Origin: Strongylocentrotus purpuratus
Taxonomy: Eukaryota; Echinodermata; Echinoidea; Camarodonta; Strongylocentrotidae
Length of the DNA stretch: 64,000 nucleotides
Reading direction: 5' to 3'
Assembly: GCF_000002235.5 (NCBI RefSeq)
Contig: NW_022145609.1
Location: forward strand, 37,932,130-37,996,129
The notes beneath the pieces were generated by a model. It was not told the origin of the DNA. It was given only the letters and a program-made list of their open reading frames with translations, and did no database searches. Both the position numbers and the translations under genes were made by a program. Below, one piece after another: positions 11,035 to 20,625 of the stretch; position 1 is the first letter of the stretch; each line of letters starts with the position of its first letter.

Positions 11035-12595
11035 AATTTTTACTTTTTTTTTTTTTGGGGGGGGGGGGGTGAAATTTTCCCTCGGGTCGCGCCACGCGTT
11101 TTTAATTTCTTGGCGAGAGGCATGCTGAAGACTAACAATAAACTGTTACCAGAATATGCTCTTCCATTTCAAATGTGATATCCTCCAAAGACACTGTACA
11201 TTCTACTCTTGTCAGGCTCACTAATTAAAATAATCAAATATAACTAAGTCATCTCCATTGCAACCAGGCATAACCATCCCTTGAACTACTACACTATTAT
11301 TAAAAAATATAATGTATTATTATTACACCAATTAAGAGCGCAAGAATCAAGAGTAACTCTTCGCCAGGATTGACATTGAATAGGTTTCTGAATTAAATTT
11401 TGAAAATATTTTTTCCAACATCCGTGAGTTGAATTGATTGTATTTTCCTGCTATTCAGGTGTCATCAATTGTCATGAAAGTGTTGATTTTGAGAGAAAAA
11501 GTTTTGTACAGTGGTGTTGAGATATATGAGTGTCAATCAAGACAGGGTGTCCATTTTTTTTCATAACACAAATCATAGGGTGCGTTTCTTGACCAATTTT
11601 TGCCTGGAATCAGGTTTCTCAAACGTCTTTCAGGCAAATTTTTAAGGTTATAAACGCAAAGCCTTTGTCAAATGTCTTTAGATATGGGCATATTGTAACG
11701 CCAAAAAAGGTGAGTTTTGAATGTGACATACAGCCAGAATCACGTTTCTGAGAGATAATAAACGCAAAGCTGTTTTGAACCCCACATACATGTGCAATTT
11801 GGACCTCCCAGGTTAATTTCCTGTTCGGAGGCTAGCGTGCGCCATGTGTTGTGTCATGTTGTTGTACAAGGATGTGTGTGTAGTTGACCTCCGAGAAACT
11901 GTCTGCTTCCAGGGTCACATGGTGCAAAGCAGTTGCGCAGAGACAAGGCCTTTATTTTGAATCGTGAAGAGACGATAAACGCAACATCCCGCAAATCACG
12001 ATCGTATAGTGGGGTTCGATATACCTAGTGGCAAGACACGATAACAGCACCCCTAGTGATGCCACTAACTTCTATGACTGATAATGATGTGAGTGTGTGG
12101 GCGTGGCATAGATTTGCAGACATCATCGAACCAGTCAATTTTCCCAGCGAAGTTTCCATGCATGCCTAACATTCATTCACACTCGGTTCCCTTTGCAATT
12201 TGACAAAGTTATGTCTTACAAGCCCTTCCTGCATTTTGGCATTAATTTAATTGCGTTGCGCAGAAGATGCTAGACAGTGGTGATCCGCAAAATTCTGCTC
12301 CCTAGCGCGCTCCCAGTCCCAGACAGGCCCAACGTCCGCCCACATCTTGGCACACCTTCCTTCGGTGAACGTGAGCCTGACCCGCTGGCGCTGCCCTGGA
12401 TCGTACTCGTACACATGTGGGGTCTATTGTATTGTAGGCCTAGGTGTACGAATCGTCAAACAAAATTATCATATATCATGCGTAAAATGCAGGTTAGCAA
12501 TATACTAATATATCCAATTAAATATTTAAGACAGCCTCCATTCATGTGTTTACATTAATGTCCCATTAAAACGTAACTTACCCGGTGTTGATCAT
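84..12595 (-). CDS. HSDL2: HSDL2-like short-chain dehydrogenase, 5' part, 7 exons (gene span)
   Basis: Spliced gene read right to left; the exons join in phase to give about 267 residues, starting MINTGKLAGR and continuing past the left edge. Seen directly: the Rossmann cofactor motif TGASRGIG near residue 14, NNAS near residue 99, a catalytic-type serine in LNLSPP, and the YxxxK active-site pair in AYSIAKYG, in the order expected for short-chain dehydrogenases. From memory of the family, almost every segment matches vertebrate HSDL2 (for example IALKAA.DGANVVIAAKTA and GMAEEFK..GIAVNALWP). Vertebrate HSDL2 is about 418 residues with a C-terminal SCP2 sterol-carrier domain and is found in peroxisomes and mitochondria; its substrate is not firmly known. 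The SCP2 part would lie left of position 1. The ATG at 12595-12593 was chosen because it gives the short N-terminus typical of the family and is followed at once by a consensus donor. Confidence 0.93.
979..1050 (+). repeat. tRNA-like (Leu/Ser type) fragment, probably tRNA-derived SINE head
   Basis: GATGGCCGAGCGGTTTAAGG resembles the D-arm and A box of tRNA-Leu/Ser, and about 40 bp on GATCGAACCC resembles the B box. Acceptor and anticodon stems do not fold convincingly, so this is not a working tRNA gene. A T-run follows at about 1064. Confidence 0.45.
1083..1140. repeat. Terminus related to the CCGTA...ATAAGGC type element
   Basis: On the minus strand this reads TACCGTATTTGCCGGCGATA then AGGCCGCAGCGCCGTATAGG, the same start style as the 46253 MITE. 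A related GTGCGGCCTTTACGGCG lies at about 638 next to an A run. No matching full element could be drawn. Confidence 0.4.
1377..1646 (+). mobile_element. Foldback MITE family A, copy 1
   Basis: Begins near GGGTACCAAAGCTGAGACATC and ends TGACGTCACACTTCACCACT then CTATAA. It shares most of its length with copies at 33785, 49748 and 55819. The right arm carries an intact TGACGTCA. Confidence 0.75.
1668..1769 (-). CDS. HSDL2: HSDL2-like coding exon 6 (YxxxK active site)
   Basis: 102 bp; acceptor TTTGATTTCAG, donor GTAAGA. It encodes AYSIAKYGMSLCVLGMAEEF then KADGIAVNALWPRT. Tyr and Lys of YSIAK form the short-chain dehydrogenase active-site pair. A foldback MITE ends only about 20 bp from the donor, at 1646. 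Confidence 0.94.
1885..2260 (+). mobile_element. Foldback MITE family B, copy 1 (CAGT termini, TA flanks)
   Basis: Perfect terminal inverted repeat: CAGTAGGCTTGCGGTTGCAC at the left, its complement ending AAGCCTACTG at 2260. It is flanked by TATA/TA on both sides, the target preferred by Tc1/mariner-type elements, which also often begin CAGT. The inner right half has the GAGAGAGAG...AGTCCTGAAAAGGACT hairpin seen in copies at 20122 and 37432. Confidence 0.8.
2445..2652. repeat. Interspersed repeat Y, copy 1
   Basis: Shares GTGAAACCTGTATATAAAGA, TGTAGTCTTT and GTGGTCACTAA..GCAGGTTT with 55424-55600. It contains a local triplication of TAGTCAGGTGGTTTTTA at about 2583-2630. Confidence 0.55.
2703..2898 (+). 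mobile_element. MITE family D, copy 2 (right part)
   Basis: Matches 24480-24694 through most of its length, ending TCTTAGTCTTTGTGAAACAC. The left terminus is missing, so it is truncated. Confidence 0.65.
2926..3045. repeat. Two-copy tandem duplication, ~57 bp unit
   Basis: The unit containing TTATTCTTTTACTTCAAGGT and ending GCACAGCACTGGAAA occurs twice, almost identical, just 16 bp before the donor of HSDL2-like exon 5. Confidence 0.8.
3061..3164 (-). CDS. HSDL2: HSDL2-like coding exon 5 (catalytic serine)
   Basis: 104 bp; acceptor TTAATTTCAG, donor GTAAGT. It encodes CSRVCLPYLRKGTNPHILNL then SPPLNFEPKWFRGHV. The Ser of LNLSPP is in the catalytic position and the PPLN...WF run is characteristic of HSDL2. 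Confidence 0.93.
3757..3826 (-). CDS. HSDL2: HSDL2-like coding exon 4
   Basis: 70 bp; acceptor TTTTACCTAG, donor GTAAGT. It encodes DTDHTPMKKYDLMNSVNARG and TYM, matching the family's LDTPTKR.DLM.NVN.RGTY segment that precedes the catalytic serine strand. Confidence 0.92.
3846..4137. repeat. Interspersed repeat X, copy 1
   Basis: Shares TTCTTGTATAGCGCTCAT, GGAATTAATTCCTGCCAGGT and CTTGCCAAAGGACATTA with copies at 20381 and 56406. It begins after an AATAATAATAAC tract. The copies end near a GTGGGACTC(GAACCC) box; complemented, this resembles a tRNA B box, so a SINE origin is possible. Confidence 0.6.
4664..4807 (-). CDS. HSDL2: HSDL2-like coding exon 3
   Basis: 144 bp; acceptor GTCTGTAG, donor GTTAGT. 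It encodes VEKLGGKCLPCIVDIREE through KKFGGIDILVNNASAISLT, including the conserved NNA motif of short-chain dehydrogenases. It joins exon 2 in phase (GAG G|TG GAA). Confidence 0.93.
5439..5602 (-). CDS. HSDL2: HSDL2-like coding exon 2 (cofactor-binding)
   Basis: 164 bp. The acceptor follows a pyrimidine-rich stretch and ends CATGCAG; the donor is GTAGGT. It encodes LAGRTLFITGASRGIGKAIA and the following helix to YTAAEE. It holds the glycine-rich NAD(P)-binding motif. The open frame runs on into intron on both sides, but only this central part has family similarity. Confidence 0.93.
5676..5999. mobile_element. MITE-like element with ~30 bp inverted termini
   Basis: The left arm at 5680-5707 (GTGCAAAAATCAACTTGCGC...) is repeated inverted at 5968-5995 (GCGCAAGTCGATTTTTGCAC) with about one mismatch. 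The interior of about 260 bp has no open frame. It lies 75 bp upstream of HSDL2-like exon 2. Confidence 0.6.
6380..8032 (+). pseudogene. Degenerate non-LTR retrotransposon (reverse transcriptase relic)
   Basis: Fragments in shifting frames read like LINE reverse transcriptase: TNFRAISVVCHLAKLLEKE near 6645, ILDDWYDSFNERKMVGTCFL near 6790, KVLLHKLERYGV then WFSNYLPGRKQFV near 6890-6990. After these come the thumb-region GNKIKQEQSIWYSGIEIDEN near 7110 and the C-terminal FKNSLHYAGGKAWNNLVPF near 7550. Stops and frameshifts are common. The segment that should carry the YADD catalytic box is missing between about 6990 and 7010. The 3' end at about 8012-8030 is a short AAATAAAT repeat, as in many CR1/L2-like elements. 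Family assignment is tentative. Confidence 0.8.
9478..9760. mobile_element. Inverted-repeat element with TACGGGG motifs
   Basis: The left end CTGTTTTCACAATAGCACAA then TTGCTTAACCCC is mirrored by GGGGTTAAGCAAAACAAGTG then TGAAAAGAGT at the right. Inside, (A)GTACGGGG/TTCGGGG(T/C)TAA occurs about five times. No open frame. Confidence 0.55.
10708..11127. mobile_element. GCG-rich foldback element with A/T tracts
   Basis: The left end GGCATGGCCCTCGCG and the right end GGCGAGAGGCATGC are imperfect inverted copies, and both ends carry GCGCCACGCGTT. The interior holds A runs of about 30 bp (10798, 11000), T runs and a G run (11057). A perfect 26 bp palindrome lies at 10736-10761. Confidence 0.6.
12582..12595 (-). 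CDS. HSDL2: HSDL2-like coding exon 1 (start codon)
   Basis: Only 14 coding bases: ATG then four codons (M I N T G) ending ACCGG, followed by donor GTAAGT. It joins exon 2 in phase (GG|G AAA CTA), giving NTGKLAG, which lines up with the family's NTGRLAG start. The ATG is preceded by a GC-richer stretch (about 12600-12720) that is likely 5' UTR and promoter. Confidence 0.85.
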
Positions 12596-12599
12596 TTTA

Positions 12600-12730
12600 G
12601 AAACAATGTTTGGTCCCTCTGATTCTGTAATTGTGAATCGGAATCTACCGCGACGCGACGACGAAGGTTTGATAAGCGTTACGGTATCTTTAAAGGGCGC
12701 TGTTGCTGCGTTTTGCACGGTGAAAATATC
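12600..12730 (-). promoter_or_regulatory. Probable 5' UTR / promoter flank of the HSDL2-like gene
   Basis: About 130 bp immediately upstream of the start codon is clearly more GC- and CpG-rich than its surroundings (for example CGCGACGCGACGACG at about 12650). No TATA box is evident. Inference from position and base composition only. Confidence 0.4.
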
Positions 12731-12876
12731 TAAACTTGTTTTAAAAAAACCTTGGGAGTTATGACTAGCCTAAGCCCAGAAAAAAGGGCTAAAATATTGT
12801 AAGAAAATCATAATTGAAGGGTTTCTTGAAAATGTGGTGTCAAAATATTCATCACTAGCAAAATCACAGCCATTTT

Positions 12877-15470
12877 CAGTGGCGGATCCAGGGGGGGGGG
12901 GGGGCCGAAACGGCCGCGGCCCCCCCTACCACGGTACAACGAATCGTCTTCTTTCTCTAATAATTTAATGTAATGTCAAAGCTTCCGCGCTTCGCTCGGG
13001 AGGGGGGCAACTGAAATCAGACAAGGAATGGTAAAACGAATCGTCTTCTTTGTCTAATAATTTAATGAAACGTCAGAAGTTAACGCGCTACGCGCGGGCG
13101 GGGAAAAACTGAATTCAGCCAAGGATTTAGAGTCGAGAATGGAACAACGAATCATCTTCTTTCTCTAATAATTCAATGAAACGTCAAAGCTTCCGCGCTT
13201 CGCGCGGGAGGGGGAAAACTGTATTCAAACAAGAATTAAGAGACGAGAATGGTACAACGATTCGTCTTCTTCCTCTAATAATTTAATAAACCGTCAAAGC
13301 TTACGCGCTACGCGCGGGCGGGGAAAAACTGAATTCAGACAAGGATAAAGAGTCGAGAATAGTACAAAGAATCGTCTCCTTTCCCTTATAATTAATGAAA
13401 CGCCAAAGCTTCCGCGCTTTGCGCGGGAGGGGGGGGGGAAAACTTAATTCAGAGAAGGATTAAGGGTCGAAAATGGAACAACGAATCATCGTTCTCTAAT
13501 AACTTCATTAAACTATGAAAAGCCTAAGTTTCCGTGCTTCGCGCGGGAAGGGGGGGGGGGCTGAATTCAGTCAAGTAATAAGAGTCGAGAATGGTACAAC
13601 AAATCTTCTTCTTTCTCTAATAATTAATGAAAGGCCAAAGCTTTGAAAAGCCAAAGCTTCCGCGCTTCGCGCGGGCGGAGGGAAACTGAATTCAGACAAG
13701 GATTAAGAGTCGAGAATGGTACAACAAATCGTCTTCCTTCTCTAGTAACAATTAATGAAGGGGCAAAGCTTCCGCGCTTCGCGCGTAATGGAGGGGGGGG
13801 GGGGAGGAGGACAGCGAGCTGCCCGAATATGAGTTTTTGATATCTTTTCTCGTTTATTTTGGTGATAAATAACACTTTCACAAATTATTTTTGCTCGCTC
13901 GCTTCGCTCACTATTTCGAATTGTGAAACCAAAAAATTACTATAGCCTATAGCCCCCCCCCCGATTAAAATGTCAAAAATTCTACCGGTATTGTGCTTCT
14001 AATATGACCTTGTCAGCATTGGTATGTTGAGTTGAAAAAATGGTCTGCGCAATTTTCAAATTTCCGGCCCCCCCCCCCCTATTGGAAAATCCTGGATCCG
14101 CGCCTGATTTTCTAGTTTCAAATTTGAATTTTGCATGTGGTAGTGTTATATTCAGTGGCGGATCCAGGGGGGGGGACAAGAATTAAGAGTCGAGAATGGT
14201 AATACGAATCGTCTTCTTTCTCTAATGATTTAATGAAACGTAAAAACTCTGAGCGGGAGGGGGAAACTGAATTAAAACGAGGATTATTTTCGAGAACGGT
14301 ACAACGAATCGTCTTCTTTGTCTAATAATTTAATGAAACGTCAAAGCTTCGGCGCTTCGCGCGGGAGGGGGGGGGAAACTTAATTCAGAGAAAGATTAAG
14401 GGTCGAAAATGGAACAACGAATCATCGTTCTCTAATAACTTCATTAAACTCTGAAAAGCCTAAGTTTCCGTGCTTCGCGCGGGAAGGGGGGGGGGGGCTG
14501 AATTCAGTCAAGTAATAAGAGTCGAGAATGGTACAACAAATCTTCTTCTTTCTCTAATAATTAATGAAAGGCCAAAGCTTTGAAAAGCCAAAGCTTCCGC
14601 GCTTTGCGCGGGCCGGAGGAAACTGAATTCAGACAAGGATTAAGAGTCGAGAATGGTACAACAAATCGTCTTCCTTCTATAGTAACAATTAATGAAGGGT
14701 CAAAGCTTCCGCGCTTCGCGCGTAATGGACGGGGGGGGGGGCAGCGAGCTGCCCGAATATGAGTTTTTGATATCTTTTCTCGTTTATTTTGGTGATAAAT
14801 AACGCTTTCACAAATTATTGTTGCTCGCTCGCTTCGCTCACTATTTCGAATTGTGAAACCAAAAAATTACTATAACCTATAGCCACCCCCCCGATTAAAA
14901 TGTCAAAAATCCTACCGGTATTGTGCTTCTAATATGACCTTGTCAGCATTGGTATGTTGAGTTGAAAAAATGGTCTGCGCAATTTTCAAATTTCCGCCCC
15001 CCCCCCCCCCCCCCCCCCCTATTGGAAAATCCTGGATCCGCGCCTGATTTTCTAGTTTCAAATTTGAATTTTGCATGTGGTAGTGTTATATTCAGTGGCG
15101 GATCCTGGGGGGGGGGGACAAGAATTAAGAGTCGAGAATGGTAATACGAATCGTCTTCTTTCTCTAATGATTTAATGAAACGTAAAAAACTCTGAGCGGG
15201 AGGGGGAAACTGAATTAAAACGAGGATTATTTTCGAGAACGGTACAACGAATCGTCTTCTTTGTCTAATAATTTAATGAAACGTCAAAGCTTCGGCGCTT
15301 TGCGGAGAAGGGAGGTGGAAATCGCCCCACCCTGTACCCCCCCCCCCCCCCCCCCCCCCATTACGGCAATGCAGGTCACCATTACGTACCGATATTTGGC
15401 TCGCATAATTTTAAATTTGGGCCCCCATAAGAAATCCTGGATCCGCGCCTGGTGTAGAGCCTCTTAAGTG
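12877..15470. repeat. ~115 bp minisatellite array inside hAT-like termini, with 940 bp tandem duplication
   Basis: About fifteen degenerate units contain GGTACAACGAATCGTCTTCT, TCTAATAATTTAATGAAACG, TCAAAGCTTCCGCGCTTCGC and a G run, then ACTGAATTCAGAC. Starts lie near 12932, 13028, 13138, 13249, 13360, 13470, 13591, 13718, 14200, 14290, 14407, 14529, 14655, 15138 and 15241. CAGTGGCGGATCC occurs at 12878, 14154 and 15092, and the inverted GGATCCGCGCCTG at 14093, 15048 and 15439. The segment at about 13430-14370 is repeated nearly exactly about 938 bp later. Confidence 0.85.
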
Positions 15471-16542
15471 TTGGGAGCCCCAAAAGTTTGATGGTATAAT
15501 TTGACTCAAATTGTATCATAATGTGAAAGTGGATCTAATTTAAGACATATATCTGCGAGGGTTTTCAAAAACAAATGCGTTTAAAGTCGAATATTGATGA
15601 AAGAATACAAAATTTAGATTTTTCTGCGTACAACAGAAAACCCAAATTTTTGTTCTGCTTCTAATGAAGCTAACTTAATATCAAGGTGGACTTCCCCTCC
15701 CTGACATGTATTCAATAATGAGCAGAAACGTGTAATCTATTCCTTTTCCATTAGACCATTTTTCTTCAACATGTCTCATCAAAAATTGTTCTCTCAGCAA
15801 AATAAACCAACATTTCAAATATATACAGGGCGTCTATAGGCTTTTTTTTTGTTAACAAAACTTTAAAAAATTACGCAAAACGTTGTTTGAATATAATGCT
15901 AAAATCTGAGCGAACGTTGCCTGCCCCAGATATCGATTTGCACAATCATGGATTGTATGTACTAATTCTAAATAAGATCTGGCTATTTGTGTCAGTCGAT
16001 CAGTAGACTTCAACAGGCGCGTACACATGGGGGGGGGGGGGGGGTAGAACCCTCCCCCTTTGGTATTGTTATGTGTGTACACCCCCCTATAACCCCCCCC
16101 CCCTTTGTTTTTTTGTTTTTTGTTTTTTAATCATAAAAAAACAAAAAAACTTGCCCCCCCCCCCAACTAAGAAAAATGTTAATTTTTCAAATTTCGAGAC
16201 CCCCCCCCCCCCCCCCAAAAAAAAAAAAAAAAAAAAATGTCCGATAAAAACTTCATGATTATAATAATACTAAAAACACCTTTGTTTTACAACCTTTTTA
16301 GGTGCTCTTCAAAAAAAAAAGATTAGAGATTAATGAGGTAAAAGTAATTATAGTTGTACAGGTTAATGCACAGAGTCCATTGCAAGTCCATTGAATTAAA
16401 AGAGTGTATAAGCAGGCTAAGGTAATGAGAGTATTATGGAAAGCATTATTATCTAGGTACTCTAAAATGCAAAGACTCTCCGGAGTCATCCATTTTACAC
16501 AATAGAAAATTTAGTTATTTTGTGAAAAATTGTTGGACACCA

Positions 16543-16767
16543 GTGGTGGATCCAGGGGGGGGGGGGGGGGGGCTGAGCGAATTATCGGCCGGCACGATTT
16601 TCAAATTTTCGGGAGCAAGAAAATAAATAAATTAGTGCTCACTAGCTACCCCCCCCCCCTCCCCCACCCCCTCCCCCACTATGCGAATTATCGGCCGGCT
16701 GTTTCGCCGCTAAATATTTTCTCACGAATTGGGCCCCTCCCCTGCCGCCGGCTGGATCCGCCCCTGG
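16543..16767. mobile_element. Short hAT-like non-autonomous element
   Basis: Left CCAGTGGTGGATCCAGGGGG and right GGCTGGATCCGCCCCTGG are inverted termini of the CAGNGGCGGATCC type. GCGAATTATCGGCCGGC occurs twice inside, flanking C-rich and poly-G tracts. No open frame for a transposase. Confidence 0.65.
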
Positions 16768-18359
16768 TTATATTCAATATTCACCCCATTTGCTGTGTAC
16801 AAAATGAGAGCTTCAATTTTAAACTCGAAAAGAAAGAACCAGAGAAGGTTTTTTTGTTGAGATGTTGCACATAATTTATTTTGAGTAGTGCCCCAATTTG
16901 CAGGGAGAAAAAACTAAGGAGAAAAAACAGAAATTAATGGTATTTTTGTACACGACAAACTGGAGAGTTATCCCCGACTACGTCACAATCAATTGGCCAA
17001 AGTGATATTTCAAACATTTATAACTTTCTTAATATTGGTCAGATTTATTTCAAACTTCGCCATTCTGTTACCCTTACTTTTCTACTTTCATTACAAGGGT
17101 TGGATTTCCTTTTAAGACACTATTATATTTCATAGGAACTGTGATTTATCAACAGTGCAAAAAAGCAACCCCTCCCCCCCCCAAAAAAAAAAAAAATAAC
17201 CCTGACTTGCAAAGTTCGTCATATTTCATGATTTAAAATTTGTCCTGGCAATAAGTTAATGCGGATAAGAGTGGGGGGGGGGGGGGGGTACCTGCGTTTC
17301 CTTTCTTGCATGATTATGTTTGTTTATATTCTAAACATAGATTTCAGAAATTTCCCCTTCCCTGTTCCTACGCTCTCTAAGCTCAAGACAAATGTATATT
17401 TTCCAGCCTATTTTCAAGGCATATGGTTTCAGGAAGCCTACTGGCCCTTCTAATTCCCAAAGAAAGGATGAAGTTTTCCCTCTGTTTTTCGTCTCTCTCA
17501 ATAGGATTTAATATTCAAGATTAGATATCTTTATAATGCTATAATACTAAATGTTACTCTGTTCTTGATTATCAGCAGTCATCATCATTCAATCATCTTC
17601 CATTATCATTGGCAGATTCAGGGGGCCAAAACAACCGCCATAATCATACAGGCAGAAATACGGGCAGACAAATGTAAAAATGAAGACTACGGAATTACAG
17701 CAAAACTGATTTTAATGATTATTGGGAATGTATTACTGAAAACAATTCAAATCAGTTGAATGTAGGCTACTGTAAATATTTTTAGTGGCTTTATATTTAT
17801 TTGCTCCTCACCTTTGTTTGTTTTCTCCATTAAGATTTGTCAGATTAATCACAAATTTGATGCTGACTTCATGAGATAATAATTTTTTATCATGTTAGTG
17901 AAACTGTTGTATTGTTATCTAATGTTGAGCTCATAAAAAAATTGTAAATATTATTGCCCCATTTCCATTTTGTAATGAAATGAAATAATTCCTTTCTTTA
18001 TATGCACTGTACTAAATTCATTATGTAGTTAATTTTTTTGTTTAATGTTAAAAATCATATGATGAGAGAAGAGCTAATCCGGGCCAGCAAGATTCTATGA
18101 AAAGGAATATAGAAAATATATTTTCTTATCTGAAACAAAAATTTATTTTATAATTTATTGTTCTAAAGAAAGTTTGGCTAGGTATGTAATAAAAAGACAT
18201 GTAATGCAGTTCATGTGTGTTTGCTGTCTTTATTCAGAGGTTTCTTTGAATAAAGTATCATTAAGAAGTTGCTATAACTTTGTGTAAGATTTTATTAACC
18301 TATGGGTGGGAGAATGAACTCAGTGGTTACTATAAATAAAGGAAAGTTGGAAAGATATT

Positions 18360-18832
<473 letters not shown>

Positions 18833-19210
18833 ATGAACAGAATAAACAACAATATCACAATCGTGCTTAGCATTGCATAAATGACATCATTTAATTGTAT
18901 ACAAAATAATTATTTTGAAATATACATTCACATTATCTAGTTTGACAATTATTCTACACAAATTGTTAGAAAGTATATTAGCAGTACAAAAATATATCAC
19001 TCAACTCATTGTCACAAATTTAAATTTTATAATATTACAAAAAATTGTAAAGTTTGCCCCAAACCTTCATGGTTCATAATAATGCATTTACTTGCAAAAT
19101 ACATACAAAATAAAAGATAAGATTTATTATCTGTAAAATACAGTATTTACCTTGTGAAAAAATAACAAGTTGTTTATTGTGTCTGAGCAAGAGTGAAGAC
19201 AATACGTCGC

Positions 19211-19297
19211 TGTTTTCACGAAGTGACGGTAGTGAAAAAAAATTGCATTCACTTTGCGTTACGATTTTCCTCACTACCGTCACTTCGTGAAAACAAG
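19211..19297. mobile_element. Foldback hairpin family E, copy 1
   Basis: TTTTCACGAAGTGACGGTAG at the left is matched exactly, inverted, by CTACCGTCACTTCGTGAAAA at the right, with about 40 bp between. The same arms recur at 53111-53219. Confidence 0.85.
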
Positions 19298-20121
19298 GAC
19301 AAATATATAAAAACATTTAAGAAAAAGGTCAATGTTTTGCCTGAACTACACTCTACAGCACTTAATATTATGAACTTATAAGGCAAAATATGAAATAAAT
19401 CTAGATCTACAAAACACAAGATTTCATGGGTGTAATAATTTAAACAAACAAAAATTAGTTAATATAGTGGTTAGACTATATTTCTGAGATCGTTATTCAC
19501 ATTCAGTATACATCATATTGTTTGGGAGTTACTGCATTGCAAGCATGTCCTTAGATAATCATTAACGTATACAACTAAAACTTGGAGTTAACAATTCTAT
19601 TCAGTAATATTGCATATCAACCATCTCCAATACTACTAAATAATGGAAAGAAAATAATTTCTACAATATACTGGGGTTCTTTTCGTTAAAAAAAACTTTA
19701 AGGAACATAGAAATTTGTTGAGCCAAGCATTTTCTTAGTTCAATTTCAACACTCGCATTTATTACCTATTTAAGAAAAATCATTTTGTTTGTTTGTTTGG
19801 GTTTTTTGATGATTTTTTTTTTGGGGGGGGGGGGGTCTCAATTTCCCAATGATTGAAAGCAAATTGTCTTTAATCCTCCCATCAAGTTATAAGGAGTAAT
19901 CTCTTGATATTTACGGGGAAATTGGCATTAACCTTTAATAAGAATATTCAACCTGAATTAAAAAGTATGAAACCCTTTACATGATATAAGTATCACATAC
20001 CCCAAACCCCAAACCCCAAACAGTAGCTATTGGCAGAACAAAAGTGATGTGGCTTGTTCCCACAAAAACAAAGAGGAAAGCGTAACTACGAGTCAGTTCT
20101 CACTAACAAAAGTTGGGTTTA

Positions 20122-20258
20122 CAGTAGGCTTGCGGGTGCACCATGTGAGAGAGAGGGAGGATTGAGGAGTCCTGAAAAGGACTCTCTGTAATCTTTCTTG
20201 AGGGTTTGTAGTCCTGAAAAGGACTGTTGGTTATCTTTCTTAGCTAAGAAAGTTGGGT
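20122..20258 (+). mobile_element. MITE family B, copy 2 (left half only)
   Basis: Starts CAGTAGGCTTGCGGGTGCAC and carries AGTCCTGAAAAGGACT twice, as at 37432. It stops after CTTTCTTAGCTAAGAAAG; the mirrored right end is missing. Confidence 0.75.
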
Positions 20259-20380
20259 TGTGACTCAATATTTGCAAAATAAGTTAAGAAAATAACAGCA
20301 TCCTCTCATTCATAGGCGGGGTGGCATTTATTTCCTCAGAATACAGATCAAATTAAAATATAGGTATGATGTAATAGCAT

Positions 20381-20625
20381 ATTGGTAATGATAAAAATAG
20401 GTCCATTTATATAGTGCAGCCACTACTGCTCGTAATACAAAGTATCACATTATTACCCCGGCTGTAGCTGAGCTGCCATAGTAAGGCACTAAAGCATTCA
20501 AGGAATTTCGTCCTACCGGGTACCCTTTTACTTCACCTGGGTGGAGAGTGGCAAATGTAGATTAATGTCTTGCCAAAGGACATTAATTCCACAGTGGGAC
20601 TCGAACCCTGTGATCCACATGATAG
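20381..20625. repeat. Interspersed repeat X, copy 2
   Basis: Contains CCATTTATATAGTGCAG, GGCAAATGTAGATTAATGTC and TTGCCAAAGGACATTA, ending GTGGGACTCGAACCCTG. Read on the minus strand the end gives GGGTTCGAGTCCCAC, close to a tRNA B box. Confidence 0.6.

Larger units (their letters stand above)
5603..12581 (-). other. HSDL2-like intron 1 (7 kb), repeat-filled
   Basis: No coding exon seen. It holds an inverted-repeat element (5676-5999), CA repeats (about 5815 and 6614), a dead LINE (about 6380-8032), a C run at about 8436, an inverted-repeat element (9478-9760), a GCG-rich foldback with long A tracts (10708-11127), and unique-looking AT-rich DNA elsewhere. Confidence 0.7.
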
